Shown: one piece after another, positions 18,035 to 28,803 of the stretch
Numbering within the stretch: the stretch's first letter is position 1
How the letters are laid out: every line of letters starts with the position of its first letter
Translations under genes and position numbers: made by a program
The notes under the pieces: generated by a model
The model's database searches: none
Seen by the model: the letters and a program-made list of their open reading frames with translations, nothing else
Told to the model about the DNA's origin: nothing
From: Phytohalomonas tamaricis
Lineage (GTDB): Bacteria; Pseudomonadota; Gammaproteobacteria; Pseudomonadales; Halomonadaceae
Assembly: GCF_003012345.1 (NCBI RefSeq)
Contig: NZ_PVRV01000020.1
Location: 310,001 to 374,000 of the forward strand
Direction of reading: 5' to 3'
Length of the DNA: 64,000 nucleotides

Positions 18035-19759
18035 ATGACCAATATTATCGAGAAGCTGCGCGATGTTTCGCTTGATGAACTTGCAGCCAATGAAAAGCTG
18101 AAGGTCGGTGCGGACTATCTGCGTGGCAGGCTGATGGAAAGCATGGCCGACCGTGCAACAGGCGCGGTCGTTGAAGACGATACCCAGCTGACCAAGTTTC
18201 ACGGTTTCTACATGCAGGATGACCGTGACGTGCGCAACGAGCGCCGTCAGCAGAAGCTTGAGCCACTTTACTCCTTCATGGTCCGCCTGCGCATGCCGGG
18301 CGGCGTAATGACATCCGATCAATGGTTGAAGCTTGACGATGTGGCACAGAAGTATGCCAACGGCACGTTGCGCATCACCACGCGTCAGACCTTCCAGTAT
18401 CACGGCGTATTCAAGGACAACCTGCGCGCGCACCTGAAGGCCGTCAACGAGGCCATGCTCGACACGATTGCGGCTTGTGGTGACGTTAACCGTAACGTGA
18501 TCAGCACGGCCAATCCGCATGTATCGTCGATTCACCGTCAGGTGTACGAGCTGGCCGGTGATATCAGCGCTCATCTGCTGCCGAGTACCCGTGCCTACCA
18601 TGAAATTTTTCTCGGGGAAGAGCGCGTTGCTGGCGGTCCGGAAGAGCAAGAGCCGCTTTATACCAAGCATTACCTGCCACGCAAGTTCAAGATTGCGTTA
18701 ACGATTCCGCCCGAAAATGATGTTGATGTCTTCGCGCATGATCTGGGCTTTATCGCTCATGTTGAAAATGGCGAACTCAAAGGCTTCAACGTCAGCGTTG
18801 GCGGTGGCATGGGTATGACCCACGGTGAACCATCGACGTACCCACGTACCGGTGATGTCATTGGTTACTGCCCCGTGGATCAAGTCATTGATGTATCCGA
18901 AAAGGTCATGCTGGTTCAGCGTGACAACGGCGATCGCCGTAACCGTAAACATGCGCGGATGAAATACACCGTTGATGATCACGGCCCAGAATGGTTCCGT
19001 GCCGAGCTGGAAAGCTATCTCGGCTACGCGCTAGAAGAGCCGCGTGAGTTCCAGTTCGACAATAACGGTGACCGCTACGGCTGGTATCAGGGTGAAAACG
19101 GTCAGTGGCATTACGGTATGTATGTGGAAAATGGCCGTATCGCTGATTTCGTCGAGACGAACCGTCAGCTGATGACCGGTATGCGTGAGATCGCCAAGAT
19201 CCACGACAACGATATCGTGCTGACCACTAACCAGAACCTGATCATCACCAACGTCGCAGAAGACAAGCGTGCTGTAATCGATGCACTGATCGAGCAGTAC
19301 AACATGGTCCGCACCACTACCCCGCTGCGCCGTCAGTCAATGGCTTGCGTTGCCTTCCCAACATGTGGGCTGGCGATGGCCGAGAGCGAGCGCTATATGC
19401 CTTCGCTGCTCGACAAACTCGATGCTGTTATGGCTGATGCGGGGCTATCCGACGACGCCATTGTTGTGCGGATGACGGGCTGCCCCAACGGCTGCGCACG
19501 TCCTTACCTGGCCGAGATCGGCTTCGTTGGCAAGGCACTCGGGCGCTACAACCTTTACTTGGGTGGCAATTTCACCGGTCAGCGGCTGAACAAGCTCTAC
19601 CGTGAGAATATTGATGAAGCCACTATTCTTGGCGAGCTGACACCGCTGATTCATCGCTACGCCAAGGAACGCGAAGAGGGTGAATATTTCGGCGACTTCG
19701 TGATCCGTGCCGGTGTGATCAAGGAAACGACAGCAGGTCGTAATTTCCACGAGCAGTAA
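18035..19759 (+). CDS. cysI: Sulfite reductase (NADPH) hemoprotein, beta subunit
   Basis: A 574-residue enzyme reducing sulfite to sulfide at a coupled siroheme-[4Fe-4S] centre. The four cluster cysteines are visible: Cys438 and Cys444 in [15 protein letters not shown], and Cys483 and Cys487 in [10 protein letters not shown], the last bridging to siroheme. Length matches E. coli CysI (570). It is 2 nt downstream of cysJ and followed by a strong terminator, so cysJI is a two-gene unit. Confidence 0.97.
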   Translation: MTNIIEKLRDVSLDELAANEKLKVGADYLRGRLMESMADRATGAVVEDDTQLTKFHGFYMQDDRDVRNERRQQKLEPLYSFMVRLRMPGGVMTSDQWLKLDDVAQKYANGTLRITTRQTFQYHGVFKDNLRAHLKAVNEAMLDTIAACGDVNRNVISTANPHVSSIHRQVYELAGDISAHLLPSTRAYHEIFLGEERVAGGPEEQEPLYTKHYLPRKFKIALTIPPENDVDVFAHDLGFIAHVENGELKGFNVSVGGGMGMTHGEPSTYPRTGDVIGYCPVDQVIDVSEKVMLVQRDNGDRRNRKHARMKYTVDDHGPEWFRAELESYLGYALEEPREFQFDNNGDRYGWYQGENGQWHYGMYVENGRIADFVETNRQLMTGMREIAKIHDNDIVLTTNQNLIITNVAEDKRAVIDALIEQYNMVRTTTPLRRQSMACVAFPTCGLAMAESERYMPSLLDKLDAVMADAGLSDDAIVVRMTGCPNGCARPYLAEIGFVGKALGRYNLYLGGNFTGQRLNKLYRENIDEATILGELTPLIHRYAKEREEGEYFGDFVIRAGVIKETTAGRNFHEQ

Positions 19760-19792
19760 GCAATAACGCAGTCCGTCATATCAGCACTAAAC

Positions 19793-19827
19793 AAAAAGCT
19801 CCGTCTGTTTAACAGGCGGAGCTTTTT
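19793..19827. terminator. Terminator after cysI (also downstream of opgH)
   Basis: Stem AAAAAGCTCCG/CGGAGCTTTTT extended inward by four more pairs (one G.T) around a 5-nt loop. Symmetric A/T flanks allow use by both cysJI and the convergent opgGH. Confidence 0.9.
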
Positions 19828-19949
19828 AATTTATAGCACTATCAGAGCAACTCTCTATCTAACATCCCACAGCAACCGACACTCCAAGTATGCCACTCGG
19901 AGCGCCGATTAGCTCAACATGTTAACCAGCTAAGCTCGGGGCCGAAGAC

Positions 19950-22451
19950 TTACAGGGCGAACTTGGCCGGCGGTTCTTCAGCATAAGCGTCATCGACCCA
20001 GGAAGGATAGGTCTCATGCCGGTCCCAAACCTGATAATGCAGCCTGGAGAGCATGATCGGATCATCAAGCAACAGCAGGCGCGTTTTGTTATCTAGCTTG
20101 GCTGGCCCTCCTACCAACGCCTGCCGCACTATGCTTTGACGCCGCGACTCGATTGCCTCCGACTTGCCATGTCGAGCAGTCCCCATCGCACAAGCAAATG
20201 CATTATCGACGGGGTCAACGACAGTTTGTACAAACGAAGGCGCCGGTGGGCGCGCTTTATTGACCGCCAGATATTTCTTGGTGCGACGGAGTTCACGCGG
20301 CGGCCAAGTTTCTTCGGGTATCCGGAACAGGCGCTGCCTGAATGCCCCCTGCCCCAGCCCAACCTTACTGGTCAGTACCGACACTGGAATGGAGACAATC
20401 AGCGCACCCACAATCGGCGACAGCCACCATAAAAAGCGCGGATCAAGCAAGGATACCCCGATGACCCAGACAATCCCCAACAAGGTCTGGAAACCATGGC
20501 GCTTAACAGCATCGCTCCAGGGGGTCTCGCTTCCCTCACGGGAAGGTGACTTCCACTTTACTTGAATGCCCAGGAACGCAGCAGCGACAAATCGGGTATG
20601 AAACAGCATCCTGACCGGTGCCAGCAGCATCGAAATGATCGACTCAAGCACCATGCTACATAGCAACTTGAACCCACCACCATAGAACTTGGCACCCTTG
20701 TACCACAACAGCACAACGCTCAGGATCTTCGGCAAAAACAGCAAAGTCAACGTTGCCGAGAACAGTGCCACTGCCCTTCCGGGATGCCACTCAGGCCAAC
20801 GCGGAAACATCATCCCCGCTTCGGGGAAATAATCCGGGGTGGTCAGCGTATGCACGGCCAGCAAGATGGTCGACAGGACAAGGAACAGGAACCACAGAGG
20901 CGCCGAGAGATACGACATCACACCGGTCAGGAACACGGCGCGATGCACCGGATGCATGCCCTTGACCAGAAACAGCCGGAAGTTCATCAGGTTGCCCTGA
21001 CACCAACGCCGGTCGCGCTGTAACTCATCGATCAGATTGGGCGGCATTTCTTCATAGCTGCCCGGCAGATCGTAGGCAATCCATACGCCGTAACCCGCAC
21101 GACGCATTAGCGCCGCTTCGACGAAATCATGAGACAGAATTTCACCAGAGAGCGAGCCCCGCCCCGGCAAGGGCGCCAAGGAACAGTAATGCATGAACGG
21201 CGCGACACGAATGATGGCATTGTGGCCCCAATAGTGCGACTCACCTAGCTGCCAGAAATGCAGGCCAGCGGTAAACAGTGGCCCATACACACGGGTCGAG
21301 AACTGCTGCATACGGGCATAGAAGTTTTCGCTGCCCGAGGCAATCGGCCCTGACTGGATAATACCCGCGTTAGGGTTGGCTTCCATCAATTGGACGAGGC
21401 GCTTCAGGCAGCTGCCGCTCATCACGCTGTCGGCATCGAGTACGACCATATAACGATAGTTGCCACCCCAGCGACGGCAAAAGTCATCAATGTTGCCGCT
21501 CTTGCGCTTCACCCGCCGTTGCCGACGACGATAGAAAATACGCCCGAAGCCTTTGACCTCACGGCATAACCTGAGCCAGGCATGATTTTCCGCCACGCAG
21601 ATATCGGGATCATAGGAGTCGCTCAAGATATAGAAATCGAAACGATCTCCGCTCCCGGTCGCCATGACTGATTCATAGGTGGCCTTTAAGCCGGCAAAGA
21701 CACGCGGCACATCCTCGTTACAGATCGGCATGACAATCGCGGTACGAGCATCTTCCTCAATTTCCTCATCACCGATACTGGATGCGGAAATACTGTAGCG
21801 ATCCTGTCCTTTCATAAGCTGAAAGAACCCCATGAGCGCCGTCCAGAATCCCGCCGACACCCAGGCGAACAGCAAAGCAAACAGAATAATAACGGCAAGC
21901 TCAAGCGGCTGCTGGCCTTGGTAAGGCAAAACTGATGTCATGTATCCTACAGCCATGACGCTTTGCGAAATCACCAGTAGCAGCAGGATATATCGTCGAA
22001 TCATGCCGACTTTCTGCCAGCGCGGTCGGCCGGGCGGCTTAGGTGCCGTAGACTTGCGTGTCCAGGCTTTTTGCAACCCCAGACGCAAACGCACGCCCTT
22101 GATCACACGTTTGAGCGGGCTGGTCGTCCAGGGCCGCGGCGCCATCGATGTACGCGCAATGGGCGGCATCGATTTCAAGCATGCACGGCCTTCGGTATCG
22201 ACCGCCAAAATCTCCGGCGGAGCTAAAGGAGAAGAACCATAGGCTAATTCAAGACGGCGCAACACCGAGGCGCTAGCCGGATCATCCTGTGGCACTGACC
22301 GCTTGCCAAGCGCTTCATGCACCTTGAAAAGCGGTTGATCTTCTTCGGCGAGGCCCAGCAGTTCACGTCGGGCGCTTAGCTCGCGGGCCTGGAACGCCAA
22401 GCGTTCCAGGTAATCCCGAGCAGGACTGTAATAAAGAGTATGATCACGCAT
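19950..22451 (-). CDS. opgH: Glucans biosynthesis glucosyltransferase H
   Basis: A large inner-membrane glycosyltransferase (family GT2) that builds the beta-1,2-glucan backbone of osmoregulated periplasmic glucans from UDP-glucose. Seen: membrane segments before and after a cytoplasmic catalytic domain with [29 protein letters not shown] and Q-R-D-R-R-W (the D,D,D,QxxRW signature). I place the start at ATG 22451 (833 residues), overlapping the opgG stop as ATGCGTGA; an upstream start at 22502 would overlap opgG by 59 nt. The N-terminus is close to the E. coli length class (847). Confidence 0.94.
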   Translation of the reverse strand: MRDHTLYYSPARDYLERLAFQARELSARRELLGLAEEDQPLFKVHEALGKRSVPQDDPASASVLRRLELAYGSSPLAPPEILAVDTEGRACLKSMPPIARTSMAPRPWTTSPLKRVIKGVRLRLGLQKAWTRKSTAPKPPGRPRWQKVGMIRRYILLLLVISQSVMAVGYMTSVLPYQGQQPLELAVIILFALLFAWVSAGFWTALMGFFQLMKGQDRYSISASSIGDEEIEEDARTAIVMPICNEDVPRVFAGLKATYESVMATGSGDRFDFYILSDSYDPDICVAENHAWLRLCREVKGFGRIFYRRRQRRVKRKSGNIDDFCRRWGGNYRYMVVLDADSVMSGSCLKRLVQLMEANPNAGIIQSGPIASGSENFYARMQQFSTRVYGPLFTAGLHFWQLGESHYWGHNAIIRVAPFMHYCSLAPLPGRGSLSGEILSHDFVEAALMRRAGYGVWIAYDLPGSYEEMPPNLIDELQRDRRWCQGNLMNFRLFLVKGMHPVHRAVFLTGVMSYLSAPLWFLFLVLSTILLAVHTLTTPDYFPEAGMMFPRWPEWHPGRAVALFSATLTLLFLPKILSVVLLWYKGAKFYGGGFKLLCSMVLESIISMLLAPVRMLFHTRFVAAAFLGIQVKWKSPSREGSETPWSDAVKRHGFQTLLGIVWVIGVSLLDPRFLWWLSPIVGALIVSIPVSVLTSKVGLGQGAFRQRLFRIPEETWPPRELRRTKKYLAVNKARPPAPSFVQTVVDPVDNAFACAMGTARHGKSEAIESRRQSIVRQALVGGPAKLDNKTRLLLLDDPIMLSRLHYQVWDRHETYPSWVDDAYAEEPPAKFAL

Positions 22452-24027
22452 CAGATGGCAGCATATTGCTCCATGTTTCCGATAGCCGCTGGCCTTGACC
22501 ATCCTTCAGGAAAGCGCGCGTATCAATCGGTTTGGCAGGATCTTTCGGCTTCATACGCAGTTCGAGACGATAACCACCGAACACGGGGTTACGTTCGACA
22601 TTTGAACTGACGAGCTCACCGTTATCGCCCATGCTGATATCGGCGGTAACGTTGGCGTCCGGTGCGAGCGCCTTGAGCCCTGGACCAACGAAGTCGAGAA
22701 CAAACGATGTCGTCCCATCAGGCTCGCGGACTAGATTGGTCTTTTTGATTTCGCCCCGCGAACGCAATGTCTGGGTTACCCAGGCAAGATCCGGATTGTG
22801 GAACTTGGCTTCGTTCGTCGTCCAATTGATCCGGTAATTGAAGTCGATCGGCTGCCCTGGCTGCAGTGAGGTTGTCGGCCGCCAGAACGAAACAATATTA
22901 TCATTGGTCTCGTTGGGCGTCGGAATCTCAACCAGCTCGACCTGACCTTCACCCCATCCATTCTGAGGTTCAATCCATGCGCTGGGACGAAGGTCATAGC
23001 GATCATCCAGGTCCTGATAATCGCGGAAATTATGGCTGCGCTGCAGCAGGCCAAATCCGCGAGGATTGTTTGCCTGGAAAGAGTTTACCGCCAGCTTCTT
23101 GGGATTAACCAGCGGACGCCATACCCAGTCGCCTTCGCTGGCATTGACTGCTAACCCGTTGGAATCGTGAATCGCCGGACGGTAGTTAACCGACGGTGAC
23201 GGCTGGTTCGGTCCATACAAGAACATGCTGGTCAATGGCGCGATGCCTAGCTTGGTCACTTCACGGCGCAGGTAGATCTGCGACTGAACATCGACCACTG
23301 CATCATCCCCCGGACGCAGGATGTAACGGTAGGCTCCGGTCGCACTAGGAGAATCAAGTAGCGCATAAATAGTCAGGTACTTGTCGTCAGGCTCAGGTCT
23401 TACTACCCAGAACTCCTTGAAGCGTGGAAATTCTTCACCTGAGCTCAGCGCCGTATCGATGGCCAATCCCCGCCCGGACAGGCCGTAACGCTGCCCCTTT
23501 CCTACCACACGGAAATAGCTCGCACCCAGGAAGACCATGACTTCTTCCTTGCGCTCACTATTGATGGGGTAATTGATCTTGAAGCCGGCAAAACCAAGGT
23601 TCTTGAGTGCCTCTGGGTCAATCTTCAAATCACCGAAATTAAAATCATCCGGGCTGTATTTGACCGCTTTCACATCCTCGCCGTTGATGGTGTTGACCTT
23701 GATCGGCGTATTGTAGTGCATCCCTTCGTGAAAGAAGCTCAGCGTGAAGGGCAAATTCTGATCGGCCCAGACCGCATGATCCTTCTTGAAGCTGATCTTG
23801 GCATAATCCTGATATTGGAGCTTACTTAGCGGGTCGGAAAGATTGCTTTGTGGCGCGTTATACCCGCGCTGTGAAAGGGTCTTAGCCTGTTCGGCAACAT
23901 CTTCAAAGCCAAACGAGAATGCAGCTTGTGCCGCCAGCATGGCAGCAAATCCTACTGTTACGGCAGCAAACCGTTTGAAAGGCATCGAAGCACTTCGACG
24001 CGATACATCAGCATGACTGGAAGTCAC
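22444..24027 (-). CDS. opgG: Glucans biosynthesis protein G, periplasmic
   Basis: A ~527-residue periplasmic protein required for OPG backbone assembly, acting with OpgH. Seen: a signal peptide ([26 protein letters not shown]) after a short N-terminal extension, then the MdoG domain with [15 protein letters not shown]-type motifs and a C-terminal Ig-like region. I choose GTG at 24025-24027 because GAGGAG lies 6 nt upstream; ATG at residue 15 of this frame is the alternative and directly begins the signal peptide. Upstream of opgH, overlapping by 8 nt. Confidence 0.93.
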   Translation of the reverse strand: MTSSHADVSRRSASMPFKRFAAVTVGFAAMLAAQAAFSFGFEDVAEQAKTLSQRGYNAPQSNLSDPLSKLQYQDYAKISFKKDHAVWADQNLPFTLSFFHEGMHYNTPIKVNTINGEDVKAVKYSPDDFNFGDLKIDPEALKNLGFAGFKINYPINSERKEEVMVFLGASYFRVVGKGQRYGLSGRGLAIDTALSSGEEFPRFKEFWVVRPEPDDKYLTIYALLDSPSATGAYRYILRPGDDAVVDVQSQIYLRREVTKLGIAPLTSMFLYGPNQPSPSVNYRPAIHDSNGLAVNASEGDWVWRPLVNPKKLAVNSFQANNPRGFGLLQRSHNFRDYQDLDDRYDLRPSAWIEPQNGWGEGQVELVEIPTPNETNDNIVSFWRPTTSLQPGQPIDFNYRINWTTNEAKFHNPDLAWVTQTLRSRGEIKKTNLVREPDGTTSFVLDFVGPGLKALAPDANVTADISMGDNGELVSSNVERNPVFGGYRLELRMKPKDPAKPIDTRAFLKDGQGQRLSETWSNMLPSDA

Positions 24028-24502
24028 TAGCAACTCCTCACGAACGTCCTTAAAAGAGGGCCGTTTAAAAAATCTGAGATTCGCAGAATTTTATTATTCC
24101 GACAAGACATCTACAGCTTGGGCCCTACTACATAATTTCCTGAATTAACTTCTGGCTTAACCATCCGCTTTAGTCATTTAGCCCCACTTTGACTAGGCAA
24201 AGCAACATTATGTTTTAGTTGGTTTTTTGTTGTCGCAATGTTACTTCAGATAGCAAACTCTACTGAATTATTATCCTTCACCTGACTGGTACTGACAGCG
24301 CTTCATCGCTTACGAAGCGCATTTCCCTGCAATTAATATACCCGACAGATAACGATTATAGGTATCCCTGTCGGAGCAATTGCCTCGCTTAGCCTAGAAG
24401 TTATTACATCAGTTTATTGCGGCTTTCTATATTCAAAAGCGCTCACCGTACCTGCGTTAGGGTTGTATTTTATCAATATGATTTATCGCACTACTTGATA
24501 GC
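24028..24502. other. 475-bp intergenic region upstream of opgG
   Basis: No gene is supported on either strand. The region is AT-rich and presumably holds the opgGH promoter. A 7-bp hairpin (24298-24304 with 24314-24320, GCGCTTC/GAAGCGC) lacks a T run and is of unknown role. No clear regulator site was recognised. Confidence 0.5.
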
Positions 24503-25696
24503 TTATTCAGCGTAGACGTTATAACGTCGCGCAAGCGGGCCAGACAATATTGCGAGCGGTAGAATAAAGAGCAACGAGACAAGCGCCATGGCCCACTGCG
24601 GCGTTACCGGCAAATTGACCATCAGCGTACTTAGCAGTGACCCGCCACTCATCTGAAAGACACCTACCAATGCCGCCGCGGTACCGGCCCGATCAGGAAA
24701 AGGTTCAAGCGCCAGACTCACTACCGAGCCCAGCGCAAACGAGAAACCAACGGATAGCACTGCAATCGGCAACATGAACACCCATGCCGACAGCGGCAGC
24801 CATATGGCGGCTACCGCGTGCAGCGCACCGGAAAGCAGCATGACAATCAGCCCAAGCTGGGCCGTTCCGAGCCTGCCAACCCAGCCAATCAGCCGCGGTG
24901 CAAACATGAATGCGGCGATGTTGACCACCGCGTTGGCACCGAACCACCCACTGAAAGCCAACTCGGAATAACCCAGTTGATCAACCAGAACAACCGGCGC
25001 CGTCGCGACATAGATCAGGATCAAGGCCATCCCCGTCAGGGCAACGCAGGCAAAGTATAGGAAGCGGAAGCTCTTGAGCATGGGGGCATAGCGCCGCCAG
25101 TGATAAAGCGCCTCATCTTGGTGTCCCGTTTGAGTACGTGTTTCGCCAAATTGGGCATAAGCGCATGCCAGCACACCAAGCGCAAACGCCACCATGAAAG
25201 CAAACGTGCTGCGCCAACCGAAAGCAATGGCCAATGTCCCGCCGATGGCTGGTGCCAGTGCCGGGATGGTGCATAGCGCTCCATTTAGATAGCTGTAAAT
25301 CCTGGCGCCTTGCGTTGGCGTGAAGCTATCACGCACCGCAGCGAAGGCCACGACAGAGGTAGCGCACGCCCCCATTCCTTGCAGCACACGGGCGGCATAT
25401 AAATATTCAAGCGTGGGCGCCATCATTCCCAACAGAGAACCTGTAGCAAAAGCGACTGCACCCCAGAGCGCAACGGGACGGCGTCCGAAACGATCAGATA
25501 ACGGCCCGATCAGCAGTTGCCCCAAACCTACGGTGAACAGAAACAGCGTAATGGTCACCTGCAACGAACTCGTCGAGCGCGCGAAGTCACGTGTCATGTC
25601 AGGTAGCGAAGGTAAATATATATCCACCCCCATGGGAGTCAGCATGACAAAGCCAATCAGCAGAGCGATTAGCCAACGAGCGCGATAAACGGACAC
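24503..25696 (-). CDS. Bcr/CflA-type multidrug efflux MFS transporter
   Basis: A 397-residue, 12-helix proton-driven exporter of the DHA1 group. Seen: the early motif LTPMGVDIYLPSLPDM, diagnostic for Bcr/CflA proteins, the loop 2-3 motif GPLSDRFGRRPVALWG (MFS motif A), and motif C-like GxxLGP-type helix 5 (ALAPAIGGTLAIAFGWR). The start is GTG at 25694-25696 with AGGAG upstream. Substrates (bicyclomycin, chloramphenicol or other amphipathic compounds) cannot be told apart. Confidence 0.88.
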   Translation of the reverse strand: MSVYRARWLIALLIGFVMLTPMGVDIYLPSLPDMTRDFARSTSSLQVTITLFLFTVGLGQLLIGPLSDRFGRRPVALWGAVAFATGSLLGMMAPTLEYLYAARVLQGMGACATSVVAFAAVRDSFTPTQGARIYSYLNGALCTIPALAPAIGGTLAIAFGWRSTFAFMVAFALGVLACAYAQFGETRTQTGHQDEALYHWRRYAPMLKSFRFLYFACVALTGMALILIYVATAPVVLVDQLGYSELAFSGWFGANAVVNIAAFMFAPRLIGWVGRLGTAQLGLIVMLLSGALHAVAAIWLPLSAWVFMLPIAVLSVGFSFALGSVVSLALEPFPDRAGTAAALVGVFQMSGGSLLSTLMVNLPVTPQWAMALVSLLFILPLAILSGPLARRYNVYAE

Positions 25697-25771
25697 GTGA
25701 TACTCCTGATGTACGGGGACGGCTACCTTAACCGTCTCTCCTGCCTTTGCGAATCATCGCTATCGTCAGTT

Positions 25772-26236
25772 TCATAAAAAACGGTGCAATACAGCATGAT
25801 GCATGTCGACCGGTAGTGCATCATCCGCTGCATCACTTAAAAAGGAAAAATCGTCGAATTCAAACCCCGGCGCCACCGTGCATCCTACCAGCGTATAGTC
25901 TCCCGTCGATTCAGCCGCTTGATAGCATCCACCCGGCACAACCGCACAATAATCTCCGCAACCAGCGCCAATCACTGTTTCCTCCACATGGCTTTGCTGA
26001 TATCGGATGAGCCGAATAGGCGCTCCTTCATAGACGTGCCATAACTCATCGTGAAGAACCTTGTGAAAGCGACTAACCTCACCATGCATCAACATAAAAT
26101 AGATGTGGGTCACTGCGGCACGTTGATCACATGCCGCAGTGGAGTAAACCGACTGTGAGGCCTGATACACCTGACGATAATGGCCACCTTCGGGATGAGG
26201 GGTTAAACCGTAGCGCTCGATTAAGGCCCGCATCAT
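25772..26236 (-). CDS. DUF985 cupin-domain protein
   Basis: A 154-residue small beta-barrel of the Cupin_5/DUF985 family. Seen: LTPHPEGGHYRQVYQ at the N-terminus, HIYFMLMHGEVSRFHKVLHDELWHVYEG in the middle, and GCTVAPGFEFDDFSF at the end, all typical of the family. The function of the family is unsettled; the His-rich barrel could bind a metal or sugar. It lies 75 bp upstream of the Bcr-like gene on the same strand. Confidence 0.85.
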   Translation of the reverse strand: MMRALIERYGLTPHPEGGHYRQVYQASQSVYSTAACDQRAAVTHIYFMLMHGEVSRFHKVLHDELWHVYEGAPIRLIRYQQSHVEETVIGAGCGDYCAVVPGGCYQAAESTGDYTLVGCTVAPGFEFDDFSFLSDAADDALPVDMHHAVLHRFL

Positions 26237-26431
26237 GTCGCACTCCTCTTAATGAACGATAATGACAAGGCATCGTATCGCCATTTTATAATCAAGCCGA
26301 CGACAAGACGCCTTGGCTGTTTGACAGGGCATCCGTCTGATATATACCTATCGCTCTATACCCAGCGTGACAGATCGCGGCAATTGTAGCGGCCAGGTTG
26401 CGACTACCAAGGATGGTTGAGGATAAACATT

Positions 26432-27388
26432 ATGGCTAACGACGGCCTCAAGCTGGACAAGACAGAAGAAGAGAAAAACCGCGAACAAGAAGATGACAAT
26501 CATGTGTCATCTCAGCAAAAAACCGAGCAAGCAAAAGGCGAGGAAAGCGAACAGGAAGAAGGTGAACCGGACGAAAAAAGCTTGCCTTCACAAGCAGCCG
26601 CAGTTCACGAGCGCATTCGTGCCGATGGAAAAAAAGAGCTTGAACGTGACGGCTTCGCCCTGCTCTGGTCGGCGATCGCCGCTGGTATCACCATGAGTTC
26701 ATCGATGGTCGCCAAAGGGCTTTTACAGGCTCACCTGCCTGACAGCGACGTTGGTTTTCTGGTGGACAGCTTTGGCTACACACTAGGGTTTATTCTCGTC
26801 ATTCTGGCTCGGCAGCAGCTTTTTACCGAAAACACTGTCACTGCCGTACTACCGGTGATGAGCAGCCCTACGCTCAATAATTTCGGTATTTTAATGCGGC
26901 TATGGGGCGTGGTATTGCTTGGCAATGTCATCGGTTCAGGATTGGCCGCCACCACGTTTACCTTTATGCCGATGTTTGATAGCGAGACACACCACGCCTT
27001 TCTCTCTATCGGTCATAAAGTCATGGAAAACTCGCCATGGGAGATGTTTTCCAAAGGCGTCATTGCCGGCTGGTTGATTGCGACCATGGTCTGGGTCATA
27101 CCCTCGGCTGATCAAGCCAAGGTATGGATTATTCTGCTTATCACGTACGTAGTGGCCATAGGTGATTTCACTCACATCATTGTCGGTGCCACCGAAATCA
27201 CCTATCTCGTGCTCAACAGCGACACCAGCTGGACCTCAGCACTGTTCCGCTTCGGTATTCCGGTACTATTAGGCAACATTATCGGCGGCACTTTCATTTT
27301 CGCGCTGATCAGTCATGCCCAGATTCGCAACGACATGCATATCCAACAAAAGAAACCTGGCAAGCATGGCCTGCGTCACAAGGAATGA
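26432..27388 (+). CDS. yfdC: YfdC-like formate/nitrite transporter family channel
   Basis: A 318-residue member of the FNT channel family. A ~65-residue highly charged N-terminal tail is followed by six membrane helices. The protein is very similar to E. coli YfdC: ELERDGFALLWSAIAAG, ARQQLFTENTVTAVLPV, RLWGVVLLGN and GTFIFALISHAQIRND are shared. I place the start at ATG 26432, 7 nt after GAGGAT, rather than an upstream TTG. FNT proteins pass small monocarboxylates or anions. The convergent neighbour is a formate dehydrogenase, which suggests formate as substrate, but the YfdC branch has no proven substrate. Confidence 0.88.
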   Translation: MANDGLKLDKTEEEKNREQEDDNHVSSQQKTEQAKGEESEQEEGEPDEKSLPSQAAAVHERIRADGKKELERDGFALLWSAIAAGITMSSSMVAKGLLQAHLPDSDVGFLVDSFGYTLGFILVILARQQLFTENTVTAVLPVMSSPTLNNFGILMRLWGVVLLGNVIGSGLAATTFTFMPMFDSETHHAFLSIGHKVMENSPWEMFSKGVIAGWLIATMVWVIPSADQAKVWIILLITYVVAIGDFTHIIVGATEITYLVLNSDTSWTSALFRFGIPVLLGNIIGGTFIFALISHAQIRNDMHIQQKKPGKHGLRHKE

Positions 27389-27410
27389 TGTATTGATTGC
27401 AGCATCAGAT

Positions 27411-27443
27411 ACGACAACGCCCGGCCATGCCGGGCGTTGTCGT
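27411..27443. terminator. Hairpin terminator between yfdC-like gene and formate dehydrogenase
   Basis: A perfect 15-bp stem (27411-27425 with 27429-27443) with a 3-nt loop lies between two convergent genes. It has no long T run, but its stability suggests a bidirectional terminator. Confidence 0.75.
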
Positions 27444-27464
27444 TAGTGCCTTGGAATCTGATCA

Positions 27465-28586
27465 TCAATCAGGATCGCCTACTTTTACATACTCCTCGCG
27501 AATGGGCTGACCGGCAAAATAAGCCTCGAGGATCTCACGCACACCAGCGGCATAGCGCGCCTGGGCTGGCAACGTCGAGCCCGAAACGTGAGGCGTCATG
27601 TTGTTGTGCGGCATGGTCCGCCAAGGATGATCCTTGGCCGGAGGCTGCGGATACCAGACATCACCTGCATAACCCGCAAGATGGCCACTTTCAAGTGCTT
27701 CGACTACCGCGTCACGATCGCACAGCTCGGCGCGCGCCGTGTTGATCAGATAGGTGCCACGCTTCATCTTGCTGATCATTTCAGCGTCAACAATATGCTT
27801 GGTTTCCTTGGTCAGCGGCGCATTGAGCGTAATCACGTCACAGGTCTTGGCCAGCTCTTCCATATTCTCGCACCAGGTCAGGCCATACTCTTTCTCAAGG
27901 TCTTCCGGGCGACGATGATGGGAGTTGTAATACAGCTCAACGTCAAACGGTTTGAGCCGCTTGAGTACCGCAAAGCCGATCCGTCCCAGGGCCAGCGTGC
28001 CCACCTTCATGCCCTCAAAATCGTAGGCGCGCTTTACACTGTCGGCAATATTCCAACCGCCATCGACCGCCCACTGATGGGACGGAACAAAATTGCGCAC
28101 CAGGCTCAGGATCAGCATTACCACGTGCTCCGCAACGCTGATGCTGTTGGACTGGGTAACCTCGACCACCTTGACCCCGTGCTTTTCCGCTGCGTCCATG
28201 TCGACGTGGTCGGAGCCGACACCAGCGGTGATCGCCAGCTTTAGTTTCTTCGCTTTCTCGAGACGCTTGGCATCGAGATAAGCTGGCCAGAACGGCTGAG
28301 AGATGACGATATCGGCCTCCGACAGCTCACGCTCGAATTCTGAATCCTCTCCATCCTTGTCAGAGGTGACGATGAATTCATGGCCGTTGTCTTCAAGGAA
28401 CTTGCGCAGCCCCAACTCACCCGATACATCACCCAGCAGTTCGCCAGGCGTAAAATCGATCGCACTGGGCTGAGGCGCAGTCTGCCCATCAGGATATTTA
28501 TCAATCTTGGGAATATCTTCACGGGCGTAATCGGTGGGATGCCCATCGATGGGATCGTCATATAAAACACAAAGTATTCTCGCCAT
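27465..28586 (-). CDS. NAD(P)-dependent formate dehydrogenase (D-2-hydroxyacid dehydrogenase type)
   Basis: A 373-residue metal-free formate dehydrogenase oxidising formate to CO2. All catalytic residues of the Pseudomonas enzyme are present one position later: Asn147, Arg285, Gln314 and His333 (in TPHVSG). The cofactor loop is unusual. The family's NAD-selecting Asp221-Arg222 is replaced by Ser222-His223 (in YYNSHHRR), removing the acidic group that excludes the NADP phosphate, so NADP+ use is predicted. The Rossmann motif reads LALGRIG. The start is ATG 28586, with AAGGAGGT upstream. A formate channel lies convergently downstream. Confidence 0.94.
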   Translation of the reverse strand: MARILCVLYDDPIDGHPTDYAREDIPKIDKYPDGQTAPQPSAIDFTPGELLGDVSGELGLRKFLEDNGHEFIVTSDKDGEDSEFERELSEADIVISQPFWPAYLDAKRLEKAKKLKLAITAGVGSDHVDMDAAEKHGVKVVEVTQSNSISVAEHVVMLILSLVRNFVPSHQWAVDGGWNIADSVKRAYDFEGMKVGTLALGRIGFAVLKRLKPFDVELYYNSHHRRPEDLEKEYGLTWCENMEELAKTCDVITLNAPLTKETKHIVDAEMISKMKRGTYLINTARAELCDRDAVVEALESGHLAGYAGDVWYPQPPAKDHPWRTMPHNNMTPHVSGSTLPAQARYAAGVREILEAYFAGQPIREEYVKVGDPD

Positions 28587-28803
28587 AACCTGCCTACCTC
28601 CTTGTAGATGAATAAAGCCATGGACCAACCATTAGCCGACTAGCTTTATGCAGCGTAGAAAAATATGGCAGTGTTGACAGGCCGAGAGCGGAGAAAAAGA
28701 TTAACGAAATGTATCTCTGCCCTGATAACCCCACATGACCGAATCAGCAGGCAACCAGCGCCAGTTCGAGATCGTTGCGTCATGCTCTGGCGTTTTCTCC
28801 TGC

